Numbered from the stretch's first letter, positions 43,762 to 53,564 are shown. The stretch: DNA of 64,000 nt from [Scytonema hofmanni] UTEX 2349 (GCF_000582685.1 NZ_KK073765.1:24459-88458); one strand, 5' to 3'. Made by a program: numbers and translations. Notes: generated by a model not told the origin, from the sequence alone.

Positions 43762-45423
43762 CTACTCCTCTTTCTTGCCCTTCTCCACCACAGACGCATC
43801 TGCCAAAGGTGATGAATGCTTATCTAAATAAACCTCAGTTTCATACCTGAACTCGTTGTAATCTAAATTACCTGCTGGAATTAAACGGGAACGCTTACGA
43901 CTCGACCAAAAACTTCCAGCCGCAAAAGCAGCAGCCGCAACTATAGTTCCTCCACCTGCTGCTAATAACCACGAAGGTAAAGCAGAATTATTACTTTTAA
44001 CCGTAGTCTCTTCTGCGTGACTATCTTCCTTGCTTTCACTACTACCCCGTAACGATTGTGCGTATAATTGCGTAGCTCGCTGAGTCACAATCATATCGCC
44101 ATCAAATAAACCTGTTTTCACCTCTACTATATCCCCAGAGGTTTGACCCAATGTGACTTCAGCAGCTTGGTAGGCACTACCATTTTGAACGTAGACAATT
44201 TTTTTACCATTAGCATCAACCATAGCCGAGGTGGGAATCGCTAAGGTAGGTGCAGATTGTTGACCTGTCAATACTTCCAGTTCGGCAAACATTCCGGGTT
44301 TGAGTTGTCCACCTGGGTTATCCACTACGGCTTGTACGGGTACTACTCGTGTTTCTCCTTGTACAGATGTGCCAATTCGGGCAATTTTTCCTGTGAAAGT
44401 GCTTGAGCGTAAACTCGCAACTTTCAAATTCACCCTTTCACCGATTTTTACTTTATCTAAATCTTTTTCGTAAATATTCGCTGTCGCAAACACCCGACTA
44501 TCGTTAACAATAGTCATCAATCTACCACCTGCATCGTTAAAAGTTTGACCGATGGTTACTTCACGTCCAGCTATTTTTCCAGAAATCGGAGCCGTCACTG
44601 TCACCAATCCTTTAGAATTAGGGAGATTTCCTAGTTGTTGTAGCCGAGTATTATACGTATCTCCACTGATGCGGAGTTGGACTTGTGCTACCTGAAGGGC
44701 AGATTGAGCGCGTTTAACTTGTGCTTCAGCTTCGATTACATCCCGTCTGCTACTGGCTGAAACGAGTTTAGCTTTTGCTTCTGCTAATTGGGTTTGAGAT
44801 TCTAGAGCATTACGACGCGGTAAAGCACCTGCGGAGGCTAATTGCGTATCTTTAGTATATTTTTCTTGAGCAAACGCGACTTGGCTTTGTGCTTGCGCTG
44901 TCTCTGCTTGGGCTATCTGTAGGTATCGCTCTCTATTTTGTTGAGCTAACTTTAAATCGGCTTGTGCTTGTTGCAAAGCTGCGATCGCCGAAGCACGTTT
45001 TTCTTGAGAAGTAACGCGCAAATCAACTAAATCGGGACTTGTGACAACGGCAAGAGCTTGACCTTTTGTGACTGTTGCACCAGGTTCTACCAATAATTCT
45101 ACGACTTTCGCCCCTGTAATTGGAGTTGTGACTTCAACTTTTTGGCTGGGTAGAGTTTCAATTTGTCCGGTGGTTTTTATCCCAAGAGCGAGGGGCTGAC
45201 GTTTTACGGGTTCAACTTTAATTCCTAAGCGTTGGGCTGTTTGTGCATCAACATTTACTGAACCATTTGCGTCCCCTCCACCTTTAAACGAACTTGCACC
45301 GCTGTGGTCGTGTCCAGCACCTGCTAATACAACGCCTTGAGGAGTTAGCAACAGCAAGCTCAGTATTGCAGAAGAAACATGAAGAAGTGATGCAGTTTTA
45401 TTTTGGGAAGGATTAAATGGCAT
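43762..45423 (-). CDS. RND periplasmic adaptor (CzcB/CusB type), copy 1
   Basis: 553 residues. Signal sequence, then a His motif GAGHDHSGASSF (about 35-46). Lipoyl half-motifs (QKVEVTTPITGAKVVELLVE; GLVTVTAPISGKIAG) flank a long coiled coil (ALQQAQADLKLAQQNRERYL through about 235). Beta-barrel and membrane-proximal parts (TSVQGETRVVPVQAVV; TQRATQLYAQSLRG). An extra C-terminal span (SWLLAAGGGTIVAAAAFAAG) with a cytoplasmic tail is unusual for the family but is shared with copy 2. It links RND pump and TolC. Confidence 0.86.
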   Translation of the reverse strand: MPFNPSQNKTASLLHVSSAILSLLLLTPQGVVLAGAGHDHSGASSFKGGGDANGSVNVDAQTAQRLGIKVEPVKRQPLALGIKTTGQIETLPSQKVEVTTPITGAKVVELLVEPGATVTKGQALAVVTSPDLVDLRVTSQEKRASAIAALQQAQADLKLAQQNRERYLQIAQAETAQAQSQVAFAQEKYTKDTQLASAGALPRRNALESQTQLAEAKAKLVSASSRRDVIEAEAQVKRAQSALQVAQVQLRISGDTYNTRLQQLGNLPNSKGLVTVTAPISGKIAGREVTIGQTFNDAGGRLMTIVNDSRVFATANIYEKDLDKVKIGERVNLKVASLRSSTFTGKIARIGTSVQGETRVVPVQAVVDNPGGQLKPGMFAELEVLTGQQSAPTLAIPTSAMVDANGKKIVYVQNGSAYQAAEVTLGQTSGDIVEVKTGLFDGDMIVTQRATQLYAQSLRGSSESKEDSHAEETTVKSNNSALPSWLLAAGGGTIVAAAAFAAGSFWSSRKRSRLIPAGNLDYNEFRYETEVYLDKHSSPLADASVVEKGKKEE

Positions 45424-45538
45424 CGCCTAAAGTTTCCTTTAATAGAGGGGATCACGCCTATGTGTTTTTCGCATATTCATGAAAAAATAGCTACATAGCT
45501 TTTGAAATTTACTTCAGAAGCTGAATAAGCTGTTAGTT

Positions 45539-45576
45539 AACATTCTTTCACACTGAAATGAAATTAGGATGAAATA
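45539..45576 (-). promoter_or_regulatory. Motif A promoter of adaptor 1
   Basis: Minus strand: TTTCAT-N5-TTTCAT (box 45558-45576), 7 nt, TGA, AAGAAT; start 135 bp away. Confidence 0.65.
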
Positions 45577-45602
45577 TAGGATGGAGATTCAACCTCATAA
45601 AT

Positions 45603-47186
45603 TTATAATGGCTGCGATCGTTTCGATTGTTTATTCTCGATATTAATATCTAAATCTCGAAAAGGTCTGCGGAAGCGCTTTTCCAGGTTATTCCAGTGCA
45701 TAATTACCGTATTTCCCCTCTGCTGTTGTTGCTCTGCCCACATTGATAACCAGTCCAGGCAAGAGTGGTCTATATAAAGTAATTTGTCAAAATGTACACA
45801 TAATTCTGTATTTGGTGGCATGTCCTCTAAAACAGAAGCCAGCTTTGGCAAGCGAATAAACGTTGCAGTTCCTTCTATATACACATGTATTCGTCGATTT
45901 TCTTCGTCCTTCTCAAGGTGTAGGTTAAGGTAGGATATTTTATAAATCAGTGTCATTATGGTCAGTACAATACCAATTATTACTCCTTTAAGCAAATCGG
46001 TGGTAATAATTCCAAGAAAAGTTGCAGTAAAAATGACTAAAGGCATACGTCCGTACTGTTTCAGCTTGCGGATGTTCTCGACTTCCACTAGCTTGTAGCC
46101 CGTAACAACTAGAATTGCGGAAAGACTCGACATCGGAATCATCCGAAGTAAGCCTGGTGCGAGGACTACCAAAAGCAGTATCCAAACACCATGTAGTATA
46201 GCGGATAGTCGAGTTGTTGCCCCAGCTTTGACATTCACCGAACTGCGGACAATTACTCCTGTCATTGGTAATACTCCGAGTGCACCGCAGACAATGTTAC
46301 CGAAGCCTTGGGCGGTTAATTCCCGGTCAAAATCGGTTTTTGAGCCTTGGTGTAGCCTATCCACCGCCGCCGCTGAAAGTAAACTTTCGGCACTGGCAAT
46401 AAATGCAATTGCGAGCGCTGATATTAGTAAGGATGGATTCAGAAGGCGAATTAAGCTTCCTGTGGTTGGTATTTGGATGACTTCGAGAAGATTTACTGGT
46501 ACATCGACATAGGGAATTGATAGGTGCAACAGGTTGGCAATTGTTGTCCCCGTCAACACACCAATTAATCCTCCAGGATACAGTTTCAAGCTACGCGGTT
46601 TGAATTTATCCCACAACAGCAGCACAATTAAGGTAATAACACCAATTGCCGCAGCCATCAAATGGTTAACACTGTCAGCAGCAAAAAAAGTGTGGAACAG
46701 AGAGATGGGGATGGTAATTAAATTTTCAATTCCTGTTTCATGGGGCTTTTGCTTTAGCATTACATGGAATTGCGAAGCAAAAATTAGCACCCCAATACCT
46801 GCTAGCATCCCATAAATAACTGCTGGAGATATGGCGCGGAATATCTTACCAAACTTGAATACTCCCGCTAGCGTCTGTATTAAACCTGCTAAGAGTATGA
46901 CGGGACCAAGCATTTCTACACCATTGCTGCGAACTAATTCTACGACTATCACCGCTAACCCTGCTGCTGGTCCACTAACTTGTAATGCTGAACCTGAAAT
47001 CGCCCCGACAAGTATACCACCAACAATTCCTGTCACCAAGCCACGAGATGCAGGAACTCCCGAAGCGATCGCAATTCCCATTGATAGCGGAAGAGCAACG
47101 ATAAATACAACAAAAGATGCTACGATATCTTTGCTCAAAGAGTGTTGATATTTGATTTTTTCAAGCTTTGCCATAACTAAATTCAA
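45603..47186 (-). CDS. SulP-family anion transporter with STAS domain
   Basis: 527 residues, about twelve spans (SFVVFIVALPLSMGIAIASG; ISGSALQVSGPAAGLAVIVV; FGNIVCGALGVLPMTGVIVR) and a short C-terminal STAS domain (about 430-520, DKLLYIDHSCLDWLSMWAEQ). SulP proteins carry sulfate, bicarbonate or molybdate; the GVPASRGLVTGIVGG start is of the bicarbonate-linked bacterial type, but specificity is not predictable. Upstream gap of 780 bp holds two motif A sites. Confidence 0.82.
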   Translation of the reverse strand: MNLVMAKLEKIKYQHSLSKDIVASFVVFIVALPLSMGIAIASGVPASRGLVTGIVGGILVGAISGSALQVSGPAAGLAVIVVELVRSNGVEMLGPVILLAGLIQTLAGVFKFGKIFRAISPAVIYGMLAGIGVLIFASQFHVMLKQKPHETGIENLITIPISLFHTFFAADSVNHLMAAAIGVITLIVLLLWDKFKPRSLKLYPGGLIGVLTGTTIANLLHLSIPYVDVPVNLLEVIQIPTTGSLIRLLNPSLLISALAIAFIASAESLLSAAAVDRLHQGSKTDFDRELTAQGFGNIVCGALGVLPMTGVIVRSSVNVKAGATTRLSAILHGVWILLLVVLAPGLLRMIPMSSLSAILVVTGYKLVEVENIRKLKQYGRMPLVIFTATFLGIITTDLLKGVIIGIVLTIMTLIYKISYLNLHLEKDEENRRIHVYIEGTATFIRLPKLASVLEDMPPNTELCVHFDKLLYIDHSCLDWLSMWAEQQQQRGNTVIMHWNNLEKRFRRPFRDLDINIENKQSKRSQPL

Positions 47187-47490
47187 GCCAGTTTAATATG
47201 TTTATACTTGGTCATTCTGTAAAAGGTAAGTGCTGATATGTATGTTTTTGTCAATAAGCTAAAAACTGAATAGAAAAATTACATTTTTGATGCGGTGCAA
47301 GCAACTGATTTTTTTTAACAGCTTGTCCAAAAAATAATCTGCCACTTGTCAATTAATTTTTCTGTTTTGCTTAACTCTCCTCTTATTTTTGGAATTATAA
47401 AATCGAAAGTAAAACATTTTTTACATAACAAATGTTTCTGAGATAAAGTGAATTTTTTGACACAGTATAAAAATTAGAACAGCCACTTTA

Positions 47491-47528
47491 CACACTATTA
47501 CATGAATTTATGAAATCAAGATGAAATT
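47491..47528 (-). promoter_or_regulatory. Motif A promoter upstream of SulP
   Basis: Minus strand: TTTCAT-N5-TTTCAT (box 47510-47528), 7 nt, TGT, AATAGT. The gene starts 324 bp away, an unusually long leader. The gap 47187-47490 shows no gene. Confidence 0.55.
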
Positions 47529-47856
47529 TTTGAATTGATTAGAAAATTAATCTCAAGTAGGCGCTGAAGTGATGATCTGACTTATCTTGCATAAATTTTT
47601 GGATATGTCAGGCAAAAAAATCTCAAAAAAAATTTCATTTACCTCTTGACTATGATGACAGGTTTGAATGTATCTTTTATCCCCATGTGGTTGCATAACC
47701 CTTGGGTGCATCAATTTGAGTGTTGAAATAGACATAATTTTAAATAAAGAAGCCCGATTATTAAAATTCCTAAAAAATAGTTACTGAGGTTATTATTTAT
47801 AATCTCGACTTTTGAATAAGACTGAAAAAAAGAATAACTTTATTCTTGAAATTTAA

Positions 47857-47894
47857 TTAGGGCTTGCATCTAAAAATGAAATTAGCATGAAATT
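47857..47894 (-). promoter_or_regulatory. Second motif A site upstream of SulP, orphan
   Basis: Minus strand: TTTCAT-N5-TTTCAT (box 47876-47894), 7 nt, TGC, AAGCCC (poor -10). Nearest downstream ORF is a doubtful 60-residue frame (47735-47553) without a ribosome-binding site. May be a decayed promoter. Confidence 0.4.
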
Positions 47895-47970
47895 TATTTG
47901 TGATATATATTATTTACCTAATTATTCGAGCTAATTTTTTAATAAATTCAGCACTTAATTCCCAAAACTA

Positions 47971-48654
47971 CTAAATTTTCTCAAAGCGTCCTAAAAAAGT
48001 GGGTCGAGGACGGGTAACATGAACTTCCCACAATGCTTTGACGTTTGCTAACATTTCCCGTCTTAAATCAGGAATCATTTCCCACAGTCCGTAAATTTCG
48101 ATATCTGGAGTTCCTAAACCTACCGTATCTAACCCAAACTGACGACAGGTATAAATAGCACGAGGTAGATGATAATTTTGGGTGATAACAACAGCTTTAT
48201 GTAGCCCAAAAATCTTATGAGCGCGATAACAACTCTCATAGGTGCTAAAACCAGCGTAGTCTAGAGTAATATCTTTCATTGGCACGCCCAAATCATGAGC
48301 GTACTGCTGCATCGACCTAACTTCATTGTAGGAAACTGTACTGTTGTCCCCTGTCATTAGTAACTTTTTAACTCGTCCGATCTGGTAAAGTTTAACCCCA
48401 GCTTCTATGCGGTCTGCAAGCATCGGTGTGGGTTTACCATTAGCCAAAAGTCCTGCACCGAATACCATTGCTAGCCGTTCTAGTGGAACTTCTTCCGGTT
48501 TGATATAGCGGATGCCATTCGTCATCAAACCGATATAAGCGGTTGCGGTTAATGGTATTACCAAGACGCTAATTAGCAAACCTAGCAATATCAAACGCAA
48601 CCAACGGAACAACCTGAAATATTTTTTCTCTATTTTTTGTCCAAAGAATATCAT
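47971..48654 (-). CDS. DUF218 (SanA/YdcF-like) membrane protein
   Basis: 227 residues. One N-terminal span (RLILLGLLISVLVIPLTATA), then the DUF218 domain: AMVFGAGLLANGKPTPMLAD, KLLMTGDNSTVSYNEV, YAGFSTYESCYRAHKIFG and VVITQNYHLPRAIY. SanA-type proteins are linked to envelope barrier function, and the enzyme activity is unsettled. It follows TolC by 95 bp on the same strand; probably co-transcribed. Confidence 0.82.
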   Translation of the reverse strand: MIFFGQKIEKKYFRLFRWLRLILLGLLISVLVIPLTATAYIGLMTNGIRYIKPEEVPLERLAMVFGAGLLANGKPTPMLADRIEAGVKLYQIGRVKKLLMTGDNSTVSYNEVRSMQQYAHDLGVPMKDITLDYAGFSTYESCYRAHKIFGLHKAVVITQNYHLPRAIYTCRQFGLDTVGLGTPDIEIYGLWEMIPDLRREMLANVKALWEVHVTRPRPTFLGRFEKI

Positions 48655-48749
48655 TTTTGTTGCTACTAGCTAAGTTAATGAATTTTTCAACCCTCTTTAG
48701 CCAATCTCTTATCATATGCATAAAAATATGAGGTTGAATGAAGTTTTCT

Positions 48750-50375
48750 TTACAGTTTTGGTCGAATTCCTAAACTTTGAGAATTGCCACTTACCGCACG
48801 TTGTAAACTCACCAAAGCACGGTTGTAATCCAAAATTGCCCGTATACGACTACCTTCAGCCCTAGTTAACTCGCTTTCAGAAGCAATGACATCAAGTTGA
48901 GTACCCACACCTGCTTTAAATCTTAAACGCGCTAAACTCAGAGCTTCCCTTGCTTGTTCTAAAGCAGCAGCGGAAGTATTAACATTCTGCAAATTAGATT
49001 GCAGGTTACTATAAGCTTGCTCTACCTGAAAACGGATTTGGTTACGTTGGTCAGCAAAACGAGTTTCTGCGATCGCAATGTTCGCTTTATTTTGATTTGC
49101 TCTAGCTTTTGCTGCACCCCCATCAAATAAATTCAAATTGGCTCTAATTCCTAAAGAATACCCATCAGTTATGCCAACCCTGTCATTAAAAGCATCTAGC
49201 AAGTTGTAACTAGCAACCAAACTAACTTGCGGACCAAGTTCCGAAAGTGCCAAACGTCGCTGCTGTTCGCTGATGTTGCGTTGTGCAAGTTGTTGTTGCA
49301 GTTCCGCACGGTTTTGAAAAGCTAAGACAATACTTTCTTCTAGTGGTTGGTTCCACAAACTCGCTATTTTTACTGAATCTGCCGCAGTAATACTAATCGA
49401 CTGTGGCAAACTTAATCTAGTTACTAATCGCCGACGGGTAATTTCTTGCTGGCTAATGGCATTAGTTAATTCTTGTTGGACATTTGCTAAGTTAACTTGC
49501 GATCGCAACACATCGAACCGGGTACCAACACCAGCTTGCTCTAAAGCTTGTGCGTCTCGCAAACTTGCTTGAGCATTTCCTACAGCAGCACGGTTAATTC
49601 TGACTTGTTCATCTGCTTGTTGCAAATCATAGTATTCGTTAGAAACATTAAGGCGAATTTCTTCTGATAGACGCTCAACGTCTAACTCGTCAAAACGTAG
49701 TTGTTCTTCAGCAGTTCGGATGCGAGCCGACCTCAAGCCAGATGTATAAATGTTATAGCTCAGTTGTGCTGTTCCGGATAAAGTTGTACCAGGTGCTGAT
49801 TCTGTGGATAGTACACCACTTCGAGAACGCTGTTCAGAAGAAAGCTGACCGCTTGCAGATTGTTGGCGGTTAATATCAGTGTTAAGGGATAGATTTGGAT
49901 ACAAACCTGCTTGTGCCTCGCGCAGTCCAGCACGACTGCGTTCTAGAGTTAGTATTGTTACCTGTAGTTCCCGATTATTGCGCCGTGCTAATTCTAAAGC
50001 TTGTTGCAAACTAATTGCTTGGGTGTCTTGAATCTTGACTTCTTCTGGTTTGGTAGGAAGTTGGAGCGGATTTGGATTCGGGTCGAGGGATTTAGGAACT
50101 GGGGTTTTGTCTGGTAAAACTGGAGAAGGGAATGAAGACTGAGTTAGCTCTAAATTTTTGCTAGGATTGCTTAGATTGTTTGAATTAGTATCCTTGACAG
50201 TCATCGCATTAGGAAACTGCATCATGGCAGGAGATGAGTTTGTTTGAGAATAATTGTTTTGGATATCTGGATTTTTTACCGTATTAAATATAGTTTGTGC
50301 GAAACTAATACTTGTATTGCTCAAAGCGATCGCACAACCGATAGCCACAAAAATGATATAACGATAATTAGACAT
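48750..50375 (-). CDS. TolC-family outer-membrane channel
   Basis: 541 residues. Signal peptide (VAIGCAIALSNTSISFA), a Pro/Asn/Ser linker to about 120, then the two TolC repeats with long helices (ISLQQALELARRNNRELQVT; ESIVLAFQNRAELQQQLAQR) and strands (TLSGTAQLSYNIYTSGLR; SLGIRANLNLFDGGAAKARA). The only channel in the metal block, so likely shared by both RND pump-adaptor sets. Motif A lies 363 bp upstream, with a dead P-type ATPase fragment beyond it. Confidence 0.86.
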   Translation of the reverse strand: MSNYRYIIFVAIGCAIALSNTSISFAQTIFNTVKNPDIQNNYSQTNSSPAMMQFPNAMTVKDTNSNNLSNPSKNLELTQSSFPSPVLPDKTPVPKSLDPNPNPLQLPTKPEEVKIQDTQAISLQQALELARRNNRELQVTILTLERSRAGLREAQAGLYPNLSLNTDINRQQSASGQLSSEQRSRSGVLSTESAPGTTLSGTAQLSYNIYTSGLRSARIRTAEEQLRFDELDVERLSEEIRLNVSNEYYDLQQADEQVRINRAAVGNAQASLRDAQALEQAGVGTRFDVLRSQVNLANVQQELTNAISQQEITRRRLVTRLSLPQSISITAADSVKIASLWNQPLEESIVLAFQNRAELQQQLAQRNISEQQRRLALSELGPQVSLVASYNLLDAFNDRVGITDGYSLGIRANLNLFDGGAAKARANQNKANIAIAETRFADQRNQIRFQVEQAYSNLQSNLQNVNTSAAALEQAREALSLARLRFKAGVGTQLDVIASESELTRAEGSRIRAILDYNRALVSLQRAVSGNSQSLGIRPKL

Positions 50376-50718
50376 ATACTTACTGTAGTCATGAAATAAA
50401 ATTTACACCACACAAAAAAAAGCGACCGCATAAAATTGCAGGCGTCGCAACATCAGAAAACCGAAAAGTTCACAGATTTAAAACTACTGAGTAATTAATT
50501 TTATACAGAACGATGGCTAATACCCTAACAGGATTTTGGAATTCCTTTTGTAAGGTTGTTTCAACAATCCATCCGTCGCATTGCATTTTTCCTAAATTGG
50601 CATAAGTAGGGTTTTGGCAGCCAAGATTTAATAAAAAAAACTCAATAGACTCTCTTGCCGTAATTGGGTATGGTGTTAGAAAGAGGAGTTATATGAGAAG
50701 GAATATATTGAGCTAATA

Positions 50719-50756
50719 CTTATTTTGACATTTGCAAATGAAATCAAGATGAAATT
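50719..50756 (-). promoter_or_regulatory. Motif A promoter of TolC
   Basis: Minus strand: TTTCAT-N5-TTTCAT (box 50738-50756), 7 nt, TGT, CAAAAT. The leader 50376-50718 shows no gene. Confidence 0.6.
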
Positions 50757-50766
50757 TTAGTAAGTT

Positions 50767-50916
50767 TCAACGAGTGAAAAACCATTTGATGAATAATTTT
50801 TCAAACTCAATCCAAATAAACATCAAAGCACTAAAACCAACACAGATAGCAAGTTCCATCGGAGTTAGCCAGTGGGGATTAAAAAAATTCCTTAGGGGTG
50901 CAACGTAAATTAACAT
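50767..50916 (-). pseudogene. P-type cation ATPase, C-terminal remnant
   Basis: 49 residues: MLIYVAPLRNFFNPHWLTPM, ELAICVGFSALMFIWIEFEK, then LFIKWFFTR. This is the last two-span segment of PacL-like P-type ATPases (PL..FF....L....W.......L...EL.K). All upstream domains are gone. Confidence 0.6.
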
Positions 50917-51156
50917 TAGCTGTTAAACTGTCGTCAAGCTAACGACAGCAAGTAAATAAGGATTAGAGAGAGGATTTAGTGGAATAATGCCAAGGCATAA
51001 GTTTTTAATACTTACTGTAGTAAATCAAAATGAAATTTAGTATTGGATTATTAAATTGATAAAAAATGTAAGAAGTCAGCTTTGTATCTGTAATCATAGA
51101 AATACATATAAAAAGTCTGACATGATTATAAAACATGAGGAACGTGCTATAAATAT

Positions 51157-51193
51157 TTAGTATAGTAAATCAAGATGAAATTAAGATGAAATA
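51157..51193 (-). promoter_or_regulatory. Motif A promoter, orphaned by loss of the ATPase gene
   Basis: Minus strand: TTTCAT-N5-TTTCAT (box 51175-51193), 10 nt without TG, then a strong TATACT. It points at the ATPase remnant; 50917-51156 contains no recognisable gene. Confidence 0.55.
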
Positions 51194-51388
51194 TTTATGC
51201 TTGAGCTAAAAAAATATTCTCGTCCCGCAGCAATAATTATTCAGGCGATCGCATCTAGTACATCAACTATTGACGAAATGTATATATGTACTAAAGGAGA
51301 AAATCAAATTTATCGCTGAGGGCATTTTACTATTTAGAATAAAAATATAAAATTTCATAAAAAATCCTAAAAAATAAAAATTTAAAAG

Positions 51389-51411
51389 GAGGGCAATACA
51401 AATTTGCCCTC
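51389..51411 (-). terminator. Rho-independent terminator after adaptor 2
   Basis: GAGGGCAA, 7-nt loop, TTGCCCTC, followed on the minus strand by a T-rich run (CTTTTAAATTTTTATTTTTT). It would end transcription from the adaptor 2 gene. Confidence 0.65.
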
Positions 51412-51473
51412 ATTACAATTATTTATTATTTAACAGAAGCAACCAAGTGATGAAAATCGTTATATTCAAAGTA

Positions 51474-51509
51474 GATGGTTATCGTTTAAAGTTAAAACGA
51501 CCGTTGAAT
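51474..51509 (-). pseudogene. 3' tail of a second YtkA-like lipoprotein gene
   Basis: 36 bp identical to 36301-36336, which encodes the end (FNGRFNFKR and stop) of the intact lipoprotein. It lies just downstream of adaptor 2, marking a collapsed duplicate of the metal operon. Confidence 0.7.
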
Positions 51510-51527
51510 ATAATTATAGAAGCACTA

Positions 51528-53477
51528 CTACTCAGATTTTTCCTGCTTCTCAATTAAAATCGGGGTGTGAGATACATTTGTTTGCTTATGGTTATCTAAA
51601 TAAATCTGAGTATCTGTTTCGTAAGTTACAGTTTCTTCTCCATAAGCACCTACTGTTGCTAAATGGGGACTTTTGCGACGAGATAATAAATTACTAGCTG
51701 AAAATGCGATCGCAGTAATTACAGAACCTCCCCCTGCTGTCATTAACCACAAAGGCACTGGAAAATTATTTGTTTTCACTTCAGTTTTTTCGTCTGCATG
51801 TTCTTCTTCTGCATTTGGGGCTTCTTTTTTACTATCACCCCGCAATGACTGTGCATATAATTGTGTAGCACGTTGGGTAACAACCATATCACCCTCAAAC
51901 AAACCTGTTTTCACCTCCACCATGTCCCCAGAGGTTTGACCAAAAGTGACTTCAGTCGATTGGAAAGCGTTACCATTTTGCACGTAGATTATTTTTTTAC
52001 CATTAGCATCCACTACAGCAGAAGTCGGAATTGCTAATAGAGACGAAGCTGTTTTATCTGTGATTACCTCTAATTCGGCAAACATTCCCGGTTTCAGCGA
52101 ACCGCTAGAATTATTTATTTCCGCTTGTACGGGTACAACTCTTGTTTCTCCCTGTACAGATGTGCCAATTTGTGTAATTCTGCCTTCAAAACTTTGGTTA
52201 GGCAAGGAAGCGACCTTTACTCTTATTCTTTGACCATTTTTCACTATACCTAAATCTTTCTCATAAATATTCGCCGTGGCAAATATCCGACCGTCGTTTA
52301 TGATTGTCATCAGCTTACCACCCGCATCTTGCAGCGATTGACCAATACTTACTTCTCGGCTGGCAACAGTACCGGAAATGGGCGCGGTTACTGTCACAAG
52401 TCCTTTTGCGTTGGCAGTGCTTCCCAATTGTTGCAGCCGAGTTTGATAAGTAGTATTACTGAGCTTAAGTTGAGATTGTGCTACTACTACATCTGATTTA
52501 GCGCGTTTCAATTGTGCTTGTGCTTCCAAAACGTCTCGACGAGTTTCTGCGCGTTTCAATTGTGACTGCGCTTCGGCTACGCGAGATTGAGAATCCCGCA
52601 ATTCTCTTAAAGGTAAGTCTACCTCCGCACGTTTAACTTCGCTTTCGGCTTGGACAACTTGAGGAAGACTTCTGGCTCTAGCGGATTCAGCCTTTGCCCT
52701 TTCGAGTTTAGCTTGCGACTCTAGCATCTGCCGTCTTGGCAATGCGCCTTTTTCCACCAGTTCTTTATCTCGGTCATATTGTTCTTGGGCAACTGCAACC
52801 TCCGTGTTTGCTTGCGCGATTTCTGCGTTGGCGATTTGCTGCTGACGTTTGAGGTTTTCTTGGGCGACTTTCAAAACAGAGCGCTGATTGACTAAAGATA
52901 AATCCCGATTATATTGTGCTTGAGCAGCATTTAATTGAGTGCGGGCTTGTGCTATCTCTGCGTTAGAAATTGTTTGCTGGCGGTCTAAATTTTCTTGGGC
53001 TAATTGAAAATTAACTTGTGCTTTTTGCAAAGCTCCTTGAGCATCGGCTTGTTTTTCTTGAGAATTTACGCGCAAATCAACCAACTCCGGTGAAGCAACA
53101 ACAGCTACAGGTTGACCTTTTTTGACTTTACTACCTGGTTTTACTAGTAACTCAACTACTTTACTTGTCAGGGGTGCAGTCACCTCAACTTTTTGGTCGG
53201 GTAAAGTTTCAATCTGTCCGGTAGTTTTAATCCCAATATCTAACTGTTGATTTTTTACCGACTCAACTTTAATTCCCAAGCGTTTTGCCGTTTCCGCGTC
53301 AACAGTTACAGAACCAGATGCTTCACCTCCAGCCTGAAATGAACTTGCACCACTATGGTCATGTCCAGCACCTGCTAGCACAACTTTGGGAGTATTGAGT
53401 ACTAGTAAACTAAGTATGACGACAGAAGTATACTGGAGTAGCGAAGTTTTATGTTGATAATGGCCTTTGATTCCCAT
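51528..53477 (-). CDS. RND periplasmic adaptor (CzcB/CusB type), copy 2
   Basis: 649 residues, closely related to copy 1 at both ends (GAGHDHSGASSFQAGGEASG; VTQRATQLYAQSLRG; C-terminal span). The hairpin coiled coil is about 95 residues longer and contains internal repeats: AQENLDRQQTISNAEIAQAR and VAQENLKRQQQIANAEIAQA, then several SQLKRAxxxxxVLEAQAQL-type units. A longer hairpin may alter reach to TolC. Promoter motif A 69 bp upstream. No second pump gene follows; only a lipoprotein tail and terminator. Confidence 0.86.
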   Translation of the reverse strand: MGIKGHYQHKTSLLQYTSVVILSLLVLNTPKVVLAGAGHDHSGASSFQAGGEASGSVTVDAETAKRLGIKVESVKNQQLDIGIKTTGQIETLPDQKVEVTAPLTSKVVELLVKPGSKVKKGQPVAVVASPELVDLRVNSQEKQADAQGALQKAQVNFQLAQENLDRQQTISNAEIAQARTQLNAAQAQYNRDLSLVNQRSVLKVAQENLKRQQQIANAEIAQANTEVAVAQEQYDRDKELVEKGALPRRQMLESQAKLERAKAESARARSLPQVVQAESEVKRAEVDLPLRELRDSQSRVAEAQSQLKRAETRRDVLEAQAQLKRAKSDVVVAQSQLKLSNTTYQTRLQQLGSTANAKGLVTVTAPISGTVASREVSIGQSLQDAGGKLMTIINDGRIFATANIYEKDLGIVKNGQRIRVKVASLPNQSFEGRITQIGTSVQGETRVVPVQAEINNSSGSLKPGMFAELEVITDKTASSLLAIPTSAVVDANGKKIIYVQNGNAFQSTEVTFGQTSGDMVEVKTGLFEGDMVVTQRATQLYAQSLRGDSKKEAPNAEEEHADEKTEVKTNNFPVPLWLMTAGGGSVITAIAFSASNLLSRRKSPHLATVGAYGEETVTYETDTQIYLDNHKQTNVSHTPILIEKQEKSE

Positions 53478-53526
53478 TGTTTATAATTTGCTTATGTAAG
53501 GCAGGTTTATAGTTTTTGGCTTCTTC

Positions 53527-53564
53527 TCCAGTTTTTCATATAGATATGAAATTGGGATGAAATT
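53527..53564 (-). promoter_or_regulatory. Motif A promoter of adaptor 2
   Basis: Minus strand: TTTCAT-N5-TTTCAT (box 53546-53564), 7 nt, TGA, AAAACT. The TATGAAAAACT core matches the promoters at 16302 and 43441. Confidence 0.7.

Noticed and set aside
47553..47735. 60-residue minus-strand ORF between two motif A sites
   Set aside because: No ribosome-binding site and no recognisable domain; kept only as a remark.
51197..51319. 40-residue plus-strand ORF starting MLELKKYSRPAAIIIQ
   Set aside because: Overlaps the motif A region, no ribosome-binding site and no family; coding status cannot be supported.
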